Shown: one piece after another, positions 10,190 through 20,648 of the stretch | How the letters are laid out: each line of letters begins with the position of its first letter | Position numbering within the stretch: position 1 is the stretch's first letter | Origin: Undibacterium_A arcticum | GTDB taxonomy: Bacteria > Pseudomonadota > Gammaproteobacteria > Burkholderiales > Burkholderiaceae_D | Reading direction: 5' to 3' (one strand) | Length of the DNA stretch: 64,000 nt | Assembly: GCF_042660705.1 (NCBI RefSeq) | Contig: NZ_JBHSUQ010000001.1 | Program-made: the position numbers and the translations under genes | The notes under the pieces: model-generated | What the model saw: only the letters and a program-made list of their open reading frames with translations | Told to the model about the DNA's origin: nothing | Database searches by the model: none

Positions 10190-10651
10190 ATGCCTGTCTT
10201 GCTGAATCAGCGTGCCCGGTTGCTGATTGCCACCATCTGGGTAGGCAGTTTGTGGACGGTCGGCTATCTGGTGGCGCCAACCCTGTTTGCCACCTTGTTC
10301 GACCGAACGCTGGCGGGCACCATCGCCGGCAGTCTGTTCCGGGTGCAGACCTGGGTTTCACTCGCCTGCGGCATCGCACTGATTGCTTTGCTAAGAATGG
10401 GAACGCAGCGCGCGCAAGAGCAAGCGGTGAAAATGCAGGCAAAGACGCTGTTGAACGTCATTATCGGCATGCTGTCATGCGCGTTGTTGATGCAGTTTGG
10501 CTTGCAGCCGTTGATGGCGTCGCTGCGCGCATCTGCCGCCACCGTCGGCGGCGTGATGAATTCGGACCTCAGGATGCAATTCGGCTTGCTGCACGGGGCT
10601 TCCAGCCTCATCTATATGATCGAAAGCGTGCTGGGCGTGGCGCTGATTTAA
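10190..10651 (+). CDS. DUF4149 membrane protein
   Basis: 153-residue inner-membrane protein with about four hydrophobic helices, near residues 11-32 (LLIATIWVGSLWTVGYLVAP), 43-65, 84-105 and 128-152. The GSLWTVGY and QTWVSLACG segments are typical of DUF4149. Its function is not known. It starts 5 bases after greA and is probably transcribed with it. Confidence 0.82.
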   Translation: MPVLLNQRARLLIATIWVGSLWTVGYLVAPTLFATLFDRTLAGTIAGSLFRVQTWVSLACGIALIALLRMGTQRAQEQAVKMQAKTLLNVIIGMLSCALLMQFGLQPLMASLRASAATVGGVMNSDLRMQFGLLHGASSLIYMIESVLGVALI

Positions 10652-10735
10652 AGATACGCTAGTACTGCGGCGATCTGATACCATCACGGGTGGCAAGAAG
10701 CACGCCACCGGATTCGGTCATTTTGCGGGGAGTAT

Positions 10736-10770
10736 CTTATAAAACATGTTGGAACCGCATGTTTTATAAG
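10736..10770. repeat. perfect 13-bp inverted repeat in the DUF4149-yhbY gap
   Basis: CTTATAAAACATG (10736-10748) and CATGTTTTATAAG (10758-10770) with the 9-base loop TTGGAACCG. It is AT-rich and lies between convergent genes. It has no T tail, so it may be an operator or a recombination site rather than a terminator. Confidence 0.6.
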
Positions 10771-10828
10771 CGGGTCCCTGTAATACTGTATCCAGTATTT
10801 ATCCAGGGATGTTGGCCGGGTGGCTGGA

Positions 10829-11302
10829 TCAACGGTTGCCGAGCGAGCGTTTCTTGGCGCTGGCCTGACGTGGTTTGGCGCGTTTGATGTTTCCGCCCTG
10901 GGTGACGCGTTCGTTGCCCTTGACCATCACCTTGGTCACTGATGGGCGCTTAGTGCCGCTCGGGCTGGGTTTGACGATCGTGACTTCGCGCAGGCCCTTG
11001 CCGCCTTTTTCGCTGCGCTCCTTGGCGGCTTCTTTTTTCGGGCGGTAGATTACCAGCAGCTTGCCGATGTGCTGAATCGGCGCGGCACGCAGATCGGCGC
11101 AGATGGTCTGGTACATCTCGATGCGCGCTTCGCGATCATCGCCGAATACGCGGACCTTGATCAGACCGTGTGAGTCGAGCCCCAGATCAATTTCCTTGAG
11201 CACGGCCGGGGTCAGGCCGGCTTCGCCGATCAAGACAATCGGACTTAGTCCATGCGCATCGGAACGCAGCACGCTGCGTTCGGCGGGTGTTAATTTCAAC
11301 AT
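10829..11302 (-). CDS. yhbY: YhbY/CRS1 RNA-binding protein (ribosome assembly factor)
   Basis: RNA-binding CRM-domain protein associated with assembly of the large ribosomal subunit. The core (residues 1-95) has LTPAERSVLRSDAHGLSPIV, the GEAGLT loop, the GLIKVRVFG segment and the conserved end IGKLLVIYRPKK. A basic, low-complexity tail (about residues 98-157) extends beyond the roughly 100 residues of E. coli YhbY, as seen in betaproteobacteria. It is divergent from rlmE, whose start is 33 bases away, so the two genes share a short promoter region. Confidence 0.93.
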   Translation of the reverse strand: MLKLTPAERSVLRSDAHGLSPIVLIGEAGLTPAVLKEIDLGLDSHGLIKVRVFGDDREARIEMYQTICADLRAAPIQHIGKLLVIYRPKKEAAKERSEKGGKGLREVTIVKPSPSGTKRPSVTKVMVKGNERVTQGGNIKRAKPRQASAKKRSLGNR

Positions 11303-11334
11303 GAAAAATCCTCTAAAAGCAGTATTCTACGCGA

Positions 11335-11981
11335 ATGGCAAAGAAGAAATTAAACAAAAACTGGCTGCATGATCACATTAACGACCCGTATGTGAAGCTG
11401 GCCCAGAAGGAGGGCTATCGCGCGCGCGCCGCCTACAAACTCAAGGAGATCGACGAAGGCGACAAGCTGATCAGGCCGGGCCAGGTCATCGTTGACCTCG
11501 GCGCGACGCCGGGCAGCTGGTCGCAATATGTGCGCAACAAGCTGGCCGGGAAGGATGGCGGCGGGATTCACGGCACCATCATCGGGCTGGACATGCTGCC
11601 GATGGAACCGATCGCGGACGTCCACTTCATCCTTGGCGATTTCGCGAAGCGCGCGTCCTGCGCCAACTCGAAGCGCTGCTGGACGGGCGCAAGGCGGACC
11701 TCGTATTGTCCGATATGGCGCCCAATCTGTCCGGCATTCCGTCAGCCGATGCGGCCCGGATGGAACATATTATCGATTTGGCGGTCGAATTCGCTCAGCT
11801 TCACATGAAGCCGTCCGGTGCCTTGCTGGTCAAATGCTTTAATGGCGTCGGCTACAGTCAGATCGTCGAAAAATTCAAGAAGGAATTCGTCAGTGTTTCC
11901 TCCAAGAAACCGAAAGCCAGCCGCGATAAATCGTCCGAAATATTTTTGTTGGGTAGAGCCCTGAAAAATCCAGTAGTCTAG
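11335..11981 (+). CDS. rlmE: 23S rRNA 2'-O-ribose methyltransferase RlmE (FtsJ), frameshifted
   Basis: Methylates U2552 of 23S rRNA using S-adenosylmethionine. The N-terminus MAKKKLNKNWLHDHINDPYVK and the SAM-binding motif VIVDLGATPGSWSQ are clear; catalytic residues of the K-D-K-E set occur in RARAAYKL, VLSDMAPN, LLVKCFNG and near SSEIFL. The frame breaks near 11641-11648: a single missing C would restore GDFREARVLRQLEALL, and the second part runs to the TAG at 11979. The combined length is about 216 residues, normal. It is upstream of ftsH, the classical ftsJ-ftsH pairing. Confidence 0.93.
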
Positions 11982-12218
11982 GACAAATTGGCTTGTTTTT
12001 GATCAGGTTGCCCGCATCTGGCCAGCAGGTTCATGGATTTCAATCAAAAGCGGGGCAGACGTTGCAGATGGCCTTGTACTTCCGCGAAGCTTATTATTTA
12101 AATTGCAATTTTTGCTTTCGATCACCGAGCTGCACTGCCTTCTGGCAAGGAACAGTCAATGCAGGTAAAATCGGTGAGTACATCAGCCGGTAAAATAGGT
12201 AAAGCGCGCGCTGCGTCT

Positions 12219-12224
12219 AAGGAG
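12219..12224 (+). promoter_or_regulatory. ribosome binding site of ftsH, favouring the GTG start
   Basis: AAGGAG ends 5 nt before GTG at 12230 and 14 nt before the ATG at 12239, so GTG is the better start. The 250 bases between rlmE and ftsH hold no other gene. Confidence 0.7.
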
Positions 12225-12229
12225 TTGTT

Positions 12230-14122
<1,893 letters not shown>

Positions 14123-14160
14123 TCGCGGTGCAATGCTGACCTGACTGAAGTAGTCCGAGA

Positions 14161-14191
14161 GAAGGGTGAGGAGCAGTCCTCGCCCTTTTTG
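14161..14191 (+). terminator. rho-independent terminator after ftsH
   Basis: Stem AGGGTGAGGA (14163-14172) / TCCTCGCCCT (14177-14186) with a four-base loop, followed by TTTTT. Confidence 0.85.
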
Positions 14192-14219
14192 TTTTCCAGC
14201 AGCAGCTCAAACATAAAAT

Positions 14220-15062
14220 ATGCAACACCACCTGCAGTTCGGGCGTTATCGCCTGCCGATGACGGGTAGCGAATTCAAACCCCTGGTCATGGGTATCTTG
14301 AATGCGACGCCTGATTCATTTTCCGACGGCGGACAGTACCATGCGCTCGAGCCGGCGCTGTCACGCGCCGAGCAAATGATTGCCGAAGGCGCCGATATCA
14401 TCGACATCGGCGGTGAGTCGAGTCGCCCCGGTGCGCAACCGTTGCCGTTGCAGGAAGAATTGCGGCGCGTGATGCCGCTGCTGTATGCGTTGCGCGATGG
14501 CGGCAAACCGTTGTCGATCGATACCTACAAACCGGAAGTGATGCGTGAGGCGATCGCCGCCGGTGTCGACATGATTAACGACATCAATGGCTTCCAGGCG
14601 CCCGGTGCCATCGACGCGGTCCGCGACAGCGACTGTGCCTTATGCATCATGCACATGCAGCGCGACCCGCAGACCATGCAGGTCGATCCCCATTATCAGG
14701 ATATCGTGGCCGACGTGATCGCTTTTTTGCGCGAGCGGGTCGCGACACTGGAAGCGGCCGGCGTCGCGCGCGAGCGCATGTGCATCGACCCCGGTTTTGG
14801 CTTCGGCAAGACTTTGGCACATAATCTCGCATTGCTGAAAAATATCGGGCAAATCGAAACCGCGCTGGATCTGCCGGTGCTCGCCGGCCTGTCGCGCAAA
14901 TCGATGATCGGCGCAATCACCAATCGGCCGGTCGAGGCGCGACTGGCAGGCAGCTTGACGGCTGCCTTGGTAGCGGTGAAGAACGGCGCCCGGATTCTGC
15001 GTGTACATGACGTGGCGGAAACGCTAGACGCGTTAAAAGTATGGCAGGCAGCGACAAATTAA
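14220..15062 (+). CDS. folP: Dihydropteroate synthase
   Basis: Condenses p-aminobenzoate with the pterin diphosphate in folate synthesis; the target of sulfonamides. TIM-barrel motifs: LVMGILNATPDSFSDGG, DIIDIGGESSRPGA, SIDTYKPEV, INDINGF, CIDPGFGFGKT and GLSRKSMIG. The 280 residues and the uninterrupted frame are normal. It directly precedes glmM (the folP stop and the glmM start are 18 bases apart), the order seen in many proteobacteria. Confidence 0.97.
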   Translation: MQHHLQFGRYRLPMTGSEFKPLVMGILNATPDSFSDGGQYHALEPALSRAEQMIAEGADIIDIGGESSRPGAQPLPLQEELRRVMPLLYALRDGGKPLSIDTYKPEVMREAIAAGVDMINDINGFQAPGAIDAVRDSDCALCIMHMQRDPQTMQVDPHYQDIVADVIAFLRERVATLEAAGVARERMCIDPGFGFGKTLAHNLALLKNIGQIETALDLPVLAGLSRKSMIGAITNRPVEARLAGSLTAALVAVKNGARILRVHDVAETLDALKVWQAATN

Positions 15063-15079
15063 TTGGAACGGAAGAAAAA

Positions 15080-16417
15080 ATGTCACGAAAATATTTTGGC
15101 ACCGATGGCGTGCGCGGCCTGGTAGGCACTGCCCCGATCACCCCGGATTTTGTGATGCGGCTCGGTTATGCCGCAGGGCAGGTATTAATGCGCGCTGGGT
15201 CGGAACTGGCCAAGCCGACCGTTCTGATCGGCAAGGACACCCGGATTTCAGGCTATATGCTGGAAGCCGCGCTGGAGGCCGGTTTTGCCGCCGCCGGCGT
15301 GGATGTGATGCTGGCGGGGCCGATGCCGACCCCGGCCGTCGCCTACCTGACACGCGCATTGCGCCTGACTGCCGGCGTCGTGATCTCGGCGTCGCACAAT
15401 CCATATCAGGATAACGGGATCAAATTTTTTTCCGCCCAGGGTAATAAATTACCCGATGCGGTTGAACTCGCGATCGAAGCGGCGCTGGAGCAACCGATGG
15501 GTTGCGTGTCATCGGACAAGTTGGGCAAGGCAAAACGACTGGACGACGCCGCCGGGCGCTATATCGAATTTTGCAAGAGCACATTCCCGAACGAGCTCGA
15601 TTTGCGTGGCCTGAAAATCGTGACCGACTCCGCTCATGGCGCGGCGTATCACATTGCATCGCACGTGTTTCATGAGCTCGGTGCCGAGGTGATTGCCATC
15701 GGTAATCAACCGAATGGCCTGAACATCAATGACGGTTTCGGTGCCACGTCGCCGGCGGCCCTGTCCAAGGCAGTGCAGGAGCACAAGGCCGATATTGGTA
15801 TTGCACTCGATGGCGATGCCGACCGGTTGCTGATGGTCGATGCCAGTGGTCGGATTTATAACGGTGACGAATTGCTGTACGTGATCGTCAAGGACAGGAT
15901 GGCTACCGGGCCCGTTCTCGGTGCTGTCGGCACCCTGATGACCAACATGGCGCTTGAAGTCGCATTTGGGGAAATGGGCATTGGCTTCGCGCGCGCCAAA
16001 GTCGGGGACCGTTACGTGCTCGAAGCATTGAACGAGCGGGGCTGGCAACTGGGCGGCGAGGGCTCGGGGCATTTACTGTGCCTCGATAAGCACACCACCG
16101 GCGACGGCATCGTGTCGGCACTGCAAGTGCTGTCGGCGCTGAAACGCAGCGGCAAATCGCTAGCGCAATGTACCGAACAACTGACGCTCTACCCACAGAC
16201 GCTGATCAACGTCAAGGTCGCGGCCGGTTTCGACTGGCAAAAAAATGCGGCGATGGTGGCTGAAAAAGAATATGTCGAGCGCGAGCTCGGCGACAGCGGG
16301 CGCGTATTGATTCGCGCGTCCGGCACCGAGCCCTTGATCCGGGTGATGGTCGAGGCAAAAAATGCACACGATGCCGTACAGATGGCGCAGCGTATCGCTA
16401 AGACAGTGCAGGTCTGA
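15080..16417 (+). CDS. glmM: Phosphoglucosamine mutase
   Basis: Interconverts glucosamine 6-phosphate and glucosamine 1-phosphate for UDP-GlcNAc and peptidoglycan. The start MSRKYFGTDGVRG at 15080 has GGAACGGAAG upstream; an in-frame ATG at 15041 would overlap folP. The active-site phosphoserine loop is VISASHNPYQDNG, the metal-binding loop is DGDADR, the sugar-binding loop is GEGSGH and the phosphate-binding end is RASGTEPLIRVM. 445 residues, intact. Confidence 0.97.
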   Translation: MSRKYFGTDGVRGLVGTAPITPDFVMRLGYAAGQVLMRAGSELAKPTVLIGKDTRISGYMLEAALEAGFAAAGVDVMLAGPMPTPAVAYLTRALRLTAGVVISASHNPYQDNGIKFFSAQGNKLPDAVELAIEAALEQPMGCVSSDKLGKAKRLDDAAGRYIEFCKSTFPNELDLRGLKIVTDSAHGAAYHIASHVFHELGAEVIAIGNQPNGLNINDGFGATSPAALSKAVQEHKADIGIALDGDADRLLMVDASGRIYNGDELLYVIVKDRMATGPVLGAVGTLMTNMALEVAFGEMGIGFARAKVGDRYVLEALNERGWQLGGEGSGHLLCLDKHTTGDGIVSALQVLSALKRSGKSLAQCTEQLTLYPQTLINVKVAAGFDWQKNAAMVAEKEYVERELGDSGRVLIRASGTEPLIRVMVEAKNAHDAVQMAQRIAKTVQV

Positions 16418-16529
16418 AGCCGTCGCATTGACTTTTCCTTTGTCCTTGTCATTGGTCCGGCGTCGGCGATCATGATCGGGGCCGGTCAAGCTGCGGCCGG
16501 CACGCACCATACACGATACGATATTTACA

Positions 16530-17214
16530 ATGTCCCACATTTTGATCGTCGAAGATGAGCACGGCATCGCCGAGTTGTTGCGATTTACGCTGAACGACGC
16601 CGGCTTTGTGCCGGAGATCGTGTACAACGCAGAAGACGCACGGCGATCGGTCGCAGGGATTCTGCCGCAAGCCATTTTGCTGGACTGGATGTTGCCGGAT
16701 GCACCCGGTTTGTCGCTATTGCGGGAATGGCGGAATGCGTCGCGTACCGCCGAGCTGCCGGTGATCATGCTGACCGCGAAAGGAACGGAAGAGGACAAGG
16801 TCAAGGGCCTGAACGCCGGTGCCGACGACTACATTACCAAGCCGTTTTCACCGAAGGAATTGATCGCGAGGATTCAGGCACTGCTTCGACGCAAGGTGCC
16901 GGAGTTGGGGCAGGGTGCGCAGACGATTGGCGTCGTGATGCTCGATGGCGAGCGCAATCAGGTCAGCGTGAGCGGACGGCATGTCGAACTGGATCAGGCC
17001 GAGTTCAAGTTGTTGCGCTTTGATGGCGCATCCGGCCCGACCTTTTTCGCGTGCGCAGTTGCTCGACAAGGTCTGGGGCGATCACGCGTTCATCGAGGAG
17101 CGAACGATCGACGTCCATATCATGCGTCTGCGCAAATCTCTTGGTGCCGCCGCCGATTACGTGAAAACGGTGCGCGGCGTCGGTTATATGTTTGCCCCGG
17201 AAGCGGAGTCGTGA
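16530..17214 (+). CDS. phoB: PhoB-type phosphate response regulator, frameshifted
   Basis: OmpR/PhoB-family regulator that activates phosphate-starvation genes when phosphorylated. The receiver domain (1-120) has the acidic pair in IVEDE, the phosphoacceptor Asp in LLDWMLPDAPG, and the conserved Thr and Lys in MLTAKG and YITKPFSP. The C-terminal winged helix is split by a one-base shift near 17018-17024 (LLRF then LMAHPARPFSRAQLLDKVWG) and ends GVGYMFAPEAES. The combined length of about 228 residues is normal. The receiver segment LLDWMLPD points to PhoB rather than another OmpR-type regulator. Neither phoR nor pst genes are adjacent in this window. Confidence 0.87.
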
Positions 17215-17421
17215 CGCGGTGCGCGATAACGATGACGATCGCATCGTAGCCCATTGCGCGACCACGGTTTTGGGTACGATATGCTGGGGGTCGGCTTCAA
17301 CCGATGCATGGAATCCGATCTGATTTCGTCCGGTAATTTTGTGAGTGCCGGCAATATTTTTGCAGGTAATTTCACTAAACCCGTTGACCGAAATATTGAA
17401 CTGCGCTATGATTCTGTTCTT

Positions 17422-17498
17422 CGGAGTGTAGCGCAGCCCGGTAGCGCACCTGGTTTGGGACCAGGGGGTCCAAGGTTCGAATCCTTGTACTCCGACCA
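17422..17498 (+). tRNA. tRNA-Pro (TGG)
   Basis: Cloverleaf with acceptor CGGAGTG/TACTCCG, anticodon stem CCTGG/CCAGG, loop TTTGGGA with anticodon TGG at 17456-17458, T arm with TTCGAAT, and encoded CCA. Confidence 0.97.
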
Positions 17499-17589
17499 AG
17501 TTTTAAAGAGCGGGCTGTCTATGACAGCCCGCTTTCATTTCCGGAACAATATTCTGCACCGAAATATTCTGTTACCTTAGATCTTCTGA

Positions 17590-17667
<78 letters not shown>

Positions 17668-17702
17668 CCCGTAAGGCTTTCACAAGAGTAGATACTAACT
17701 GC

Positions 17703-17730
17703 TGTGCTATAGATTTAGCACTGTGCTATT
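17703..17730. promoter_or_regulatory. putative integrase arm-type sites at attL
   Basis: TGTGCTATAG at 17703-17712 and ACTGTGCTATT at 17720-17730. The same core TGTGCTAT recurs near attR (62516 and, inverted, 62580-62590) and was not noticed elsewhere, which suggests arm binding sites for the integrase. Confidence 0.5.
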
Positions 17731-17735
17731 CGATT

Positions 17736-18791
17736 TCACCGAAGGGGCTTTACACGTTCGGGTTTGCGCCGGTAAATGCGATCGGTCACCCGGCTATCGG
17801 CATGCGCCAGCAACGATCGGGCGTGCTCCAAAGTCTCTGCATCGCTCGCGCACTTCGCGCGTAGATCGTGCTCCGTAAATACCTCGACCACCTTCGTCTC
17901 TTCCAGCACGCGGACCATGAAGCGCTGCCACACTGAATCCCACCCGCTGGCCGTACCCTTGGCCTCGTTGATATACCCGGTTCCTTTGCGCGTGCAGAAC
18001 AACCAGGGCGCTATGTTCACGGGTCGAACCGCCTTTGCCGAATTGACGGCCGCGCGTACTTCTTCTGACCATTCGATGATGATCTTTTTGCCGGTGCTAT
18101 GGCTCGTCTTGTGCGGAGTGACGTGGATACCGTCGTCGCGCAAATCGGATTCTGTCAGACGCAATAGATCGCCGCGGCGCAGGCCAGTGAGTAACTTCAA
18201 ACGCATGTACGCCTGAAGCATCAAGATACTTCCCTTCTTGCGCTTGGTCGATAGCGCTAGGCATTCGATCAGCTCCCAGTCCTCGATGTACCTGGTGCGC
18301 GGCGGTTCACCTTCCAGTCGCACCTCGCCCTTGAACGGGTGCCGATCGATGTAGCCCCACTCGACGGCCTTGGTGAAGGCGTGCGACAGCACATCGACGG
18401 CACGGTGCGCGGCGACCTTCGTATCTTTGCGCTTGTCGACATACATGTAGACCATCTGCGGTTTGATGTCGGCCAGCGCCTCATTTCCAAACGTGGCGCG
18501 CAGGTTCGCGATTGCCCGGTTGTTCTCCACTTGGGTGCGGGCCGCTTTCGTCGGCACGACTTCAATCGCATAGCGGTCGAGCAGTTCGGCGACCGTGTTC
18601 GACTTAACCGGGCATTCCATCCGCGACGCCCATACCTTGTAGGCCTCGGGCAGCGATGCGCCGAGCCGGAATTTTTTCTTGCCATCCCAGCCGGCCTCAA
18701 GGCCTGGCGGCACCTGATAGTAGTAGGCGCCGTGCGTATGCTGCCAGCGCTTCGGCAGGCCTTTATTTTCTTTGTTACGCGGCTTTGGCAT
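17736..18791 (-). CDS. int: Phage tyrosine integrase
   Basis: Site-specific tyrosine recombinase that inserts and excises the phage at tRNA-Arg. The N-terminal arm and core-binding regions (about residues 1-170) are followed by the catalytic domain: first Arg in LLTGLRRGDLLRL, the H-x-x-R region in TEHDLRAKCAS, the second His position in LLAHADSRVT and the nucleophile Tyr in DRIYRRKPERV. The 351 residues are intact. Its 3' end faces attL, and its start overlaps the end of the DUF4224 gene, so it can be read from the leftward early operon. Confidence 0.95.
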   Translation of the reverse strand: MPKPRNKENKGLPKRWQHTHGAYYYQVPPGLEAGWDGKKKFRLGASLPEAYKVWASRMECPVKSNTVAELLDRYAIEVVPTKAARTQVENNRAIANLRATFGNEALADIKPQMVYMYVDKRKDTKVAAHRAVDVLSHAFTKAVEWGYIDRHPFKGEVRLEGEPPRTRYIEDWELIECLALSTKRKKGSILMLQAYMRLKLLTGLRRGDLLRLTESDLRDDGIHVTPHKTSHSTGKKIIIEWSEEVRAAVNSAKAVRPVNIAPWLFCTRKGTGYINEAKGTASGWDSVWQRFMVRVLEETKVVEVFTEHDLRAKCASDAETLEHARSLLAHADSRVTDRIYRRKPERVKPLR

Positions 18792-19020
18792 GACGTGTTC
18801 CTACTGATACGGCGGCATCCCAGTTCGGGCCGGCCGACTTCTTTGCAGCTTTTACAGTGACGGTAGCGCCCAGCTGCTGCTCGACGTGGGTGCGCAGGAC
18901 GATCAGGCTGCCGTCGTTGCGAATCTTGTGCACGATGCCCAGCACCTGCAGCATTTCAGCCTGCGCACCATACCGCGTGCGCTTGGTGAGTTCTTTGATT
19001 TCGTCGGGTGTGAGGAACAT
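18775..19020 (-). CDS. DUF4224 small protein next to the integrase
   Basis: 81-residue protein beginning MFLTPDEIKELTKRTRYGAQ, the DUF4224 signature. Such genes usually sit immediately upstream of phage integrases; an excisionase-like or integrase-regulating role is often supposed but unproved. The open frame extends further upstream, but the ATG at 19020 matches the family start and nearly abuts the preceding gene. It overlaps the integrase gene by 17 bases. Confidence 0.85.
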   Translation of the reverse strand: MFLTPDEIKELTKRTRYGAQAEMLQVLGIVHKIRNDGSLIVLRTHVEQQLGATVTVKAAKKSAGPNWDAAVSVGTRHAKAA

Positions 19021-19021
19021 A

Positions 19022-19738
19022 TTACGGCAACTTTCTAAATTCGACGACCCACACCCACGGATTTTCAGCCCACGATCCGGCGCCGTTGATGGATTCCCAT
19101 AAATGGCGGTAGTCATCGACCGCTCCATCGCCGCATCGTGGAGCTTCACACATAACGACATCACCACCTTCCATATAGGCGCCGGCACTTCCGCATCGAG
19201 AACAAACTTCTCCTTCTTCCGGGATGCCCTCGGCCAGTGCATCGGCCTCGCTGATGTCCTGCAGCCGTTCTACGCGCACCGAGACGATTTCCAGATTGAT
19301 GCGGCTATATTTCCGGCGCATGTGAATGCTTGGTATCCATTTCGGCACATCATCGCCTTGCGAGCCATCCGGCCAATCGCCGGGCAAGCACTGCCCGTTG
19401 GTGTCGGCGCGATACTCGATAGTGATGCCTTGCTCGTCATCTGGCGCGTACTCGCCAGGCCAGATCTTGGCATGTGTCTCCCGCACCCACAGCCGGTCGC
19501 CTGGCTGACCGTGGGGGCACATGATTCGCGCCATTTCGTCGCCGACCCATGTATCCATTACAAGGTCGTCTTTCCGGTTAAGAAATTGCAGCCGCTGGCA
19601 GTTCATTCCTTCTTTCTCAATCGGCCGCGGCTTCACGATCCGCCGCGTCTGCGTCTTGCTGCCATCCAGCAAGGCGCGCACCATGGCGCCCTGAAACAGG
19701 ATTGGGCGCTCTTTTTCCGGGGAAATGAGGTCGGTCAT
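19022..19738 (-). CDS. Phage protein with ASCH-like N-terminal region
   Basis: 238 residues. The start RPILFQGAMVRALLDGSKTQTRRIVKPRP is a widespread prophage signature related to ASCH-type (RNA-binding-like) folds, together with GDRLWVRETHAKI and a closing DDYRHLWESINGAGSWAENPW. A four-cysteine cluster (CSRCG and CEAPRCG, about residues 181-202) could bind zinc. The function is unknown. Its ATG overlaps the stop of the methyltransferase gene, so translation is likely coupled. Confidence 0.75.
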   Translation of the reverse strand: MTDLISPEKERPILFQGAMVRALLDGSKTQTRRIVKPRPIEKEGMNCQRLQFLNRKDDLVMDTWVGDEMARIMCPHGQPGDRLWVRETHAKIWPGEYAPDDEQGITIEYRADTNGQCLPGDWPDGSQGDDVPKWIPSIHMRRKYSRINLEIVSVRVERLQDISEADALAEGIPEEGEVCSRCGSAGAYMEGGDVVMCEAPRCGDGAVDDYRHLWESINGAGSWAENPWVWVVEFRKLP

Positions 19739-20648
19739 GCGGCTTCCTTGAGTGCGTTGATAACGTCCCGCGCAACAGGCGGGCAGACGGCGTTGCCGAG
19801 CATGTGCACCGCGAGACGGTGCTGCGCTGGAAGTTGGTAGTCAGTGGGGAAGCCCATCGCCGCCCGGCATTCCTGTGCTGAGAACATGCGCATTCGGTCG
19901 CCGTCAATGATCGCGTGCCGGTCGCGCGTCGTGACGGTACCGACCGGGCGATTCAAGGACCGCCCGCCACGCTCGTTGCCGTAGTAGCTGGAAATGAATC
20001 GATGACCGTGGATCCGGCGCCCCTCAGCAATGCGCGCCAGCGTGTTCTCCGCGCGTCCCGCCTTCTCGATTGGCTGCCACTTACCCGCATCGAAATCGAT
20101 AAACGAACTGGCCGGCACACGGTCCCGGAGCGGGAATTGAAGCATCAGCGGGTGTTTGCTGCGCGTCGCCACGATGAACAGCCGCTCACGGTGCTGCGGG
20201 ACGCCATGATCTGCGGCGTCGATGATGTGCGGCGCCACACAGTAGCCAAGCGCTTCCATGGCCATGCGCCACGCCGGATAGAGCGACCATTGCACGAATT
20301 CCGGAACGTTCTCAATCACGGCGAACTGCGGCCGATGGTATTCCGCCGCCGATACGACAGCCCACGCAGTCGATCGGCTGGCGTCATGCTGTGGATTGCC
20401 GGACAACTTGCCGCGGGCCTTGCTGTGCCCTTGGCAGCACGGGGAGGCGAGCAGCAGATCATGCGCCGGCACGTTTCCCAGTTTGCCTGATGCAAGTCCT
20501 GACATACGTGCTGCGCGTCCGGATGATTGGCCGCGTGCGTGTCTACTGCTTGCTGCCAGTGGTTCGCCGCCCACACGACATTGCAGCCGGCCATCTGCGC
20601 GCCTGTTGAGAAGCCGCCGGCGCCGGCGAAGAGGTCGATTGCGTTCAT
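19735..20648 (-). CDS. DNA cytosine-5 methyltransferase, frameshifted
   Basis: Transfers a methyl group from SAM to cytosine in DNA. Motif I is DLFAGAGGFSTGAQ, the catalytic Pro-Cys motif IV is ASPCCQGHS, motif VI is ENVPEF, motif VIII is QHRERLFIV and motif X is GNAVCPPVA. A one-base shift near 20472-20478 divides the N-terminal 58 residues from the rest; rejoined, the enzyme is about 304 residues. No cognate restriction enzyme is adjacent, so it is probably an orphan enzyme protecting phage DNA. Its ATG overlaps the stop of the DGR reverse transcriptase gene (ATGA). Confidence 0.92.

Noticed and set aside
10783..10800. possible LexA box at the ATACTG/CAGTAT palindrome
   Set aside because: The spacing (CTG-N4-CAG) does not fit the CTG-N10-CAG SOS box.
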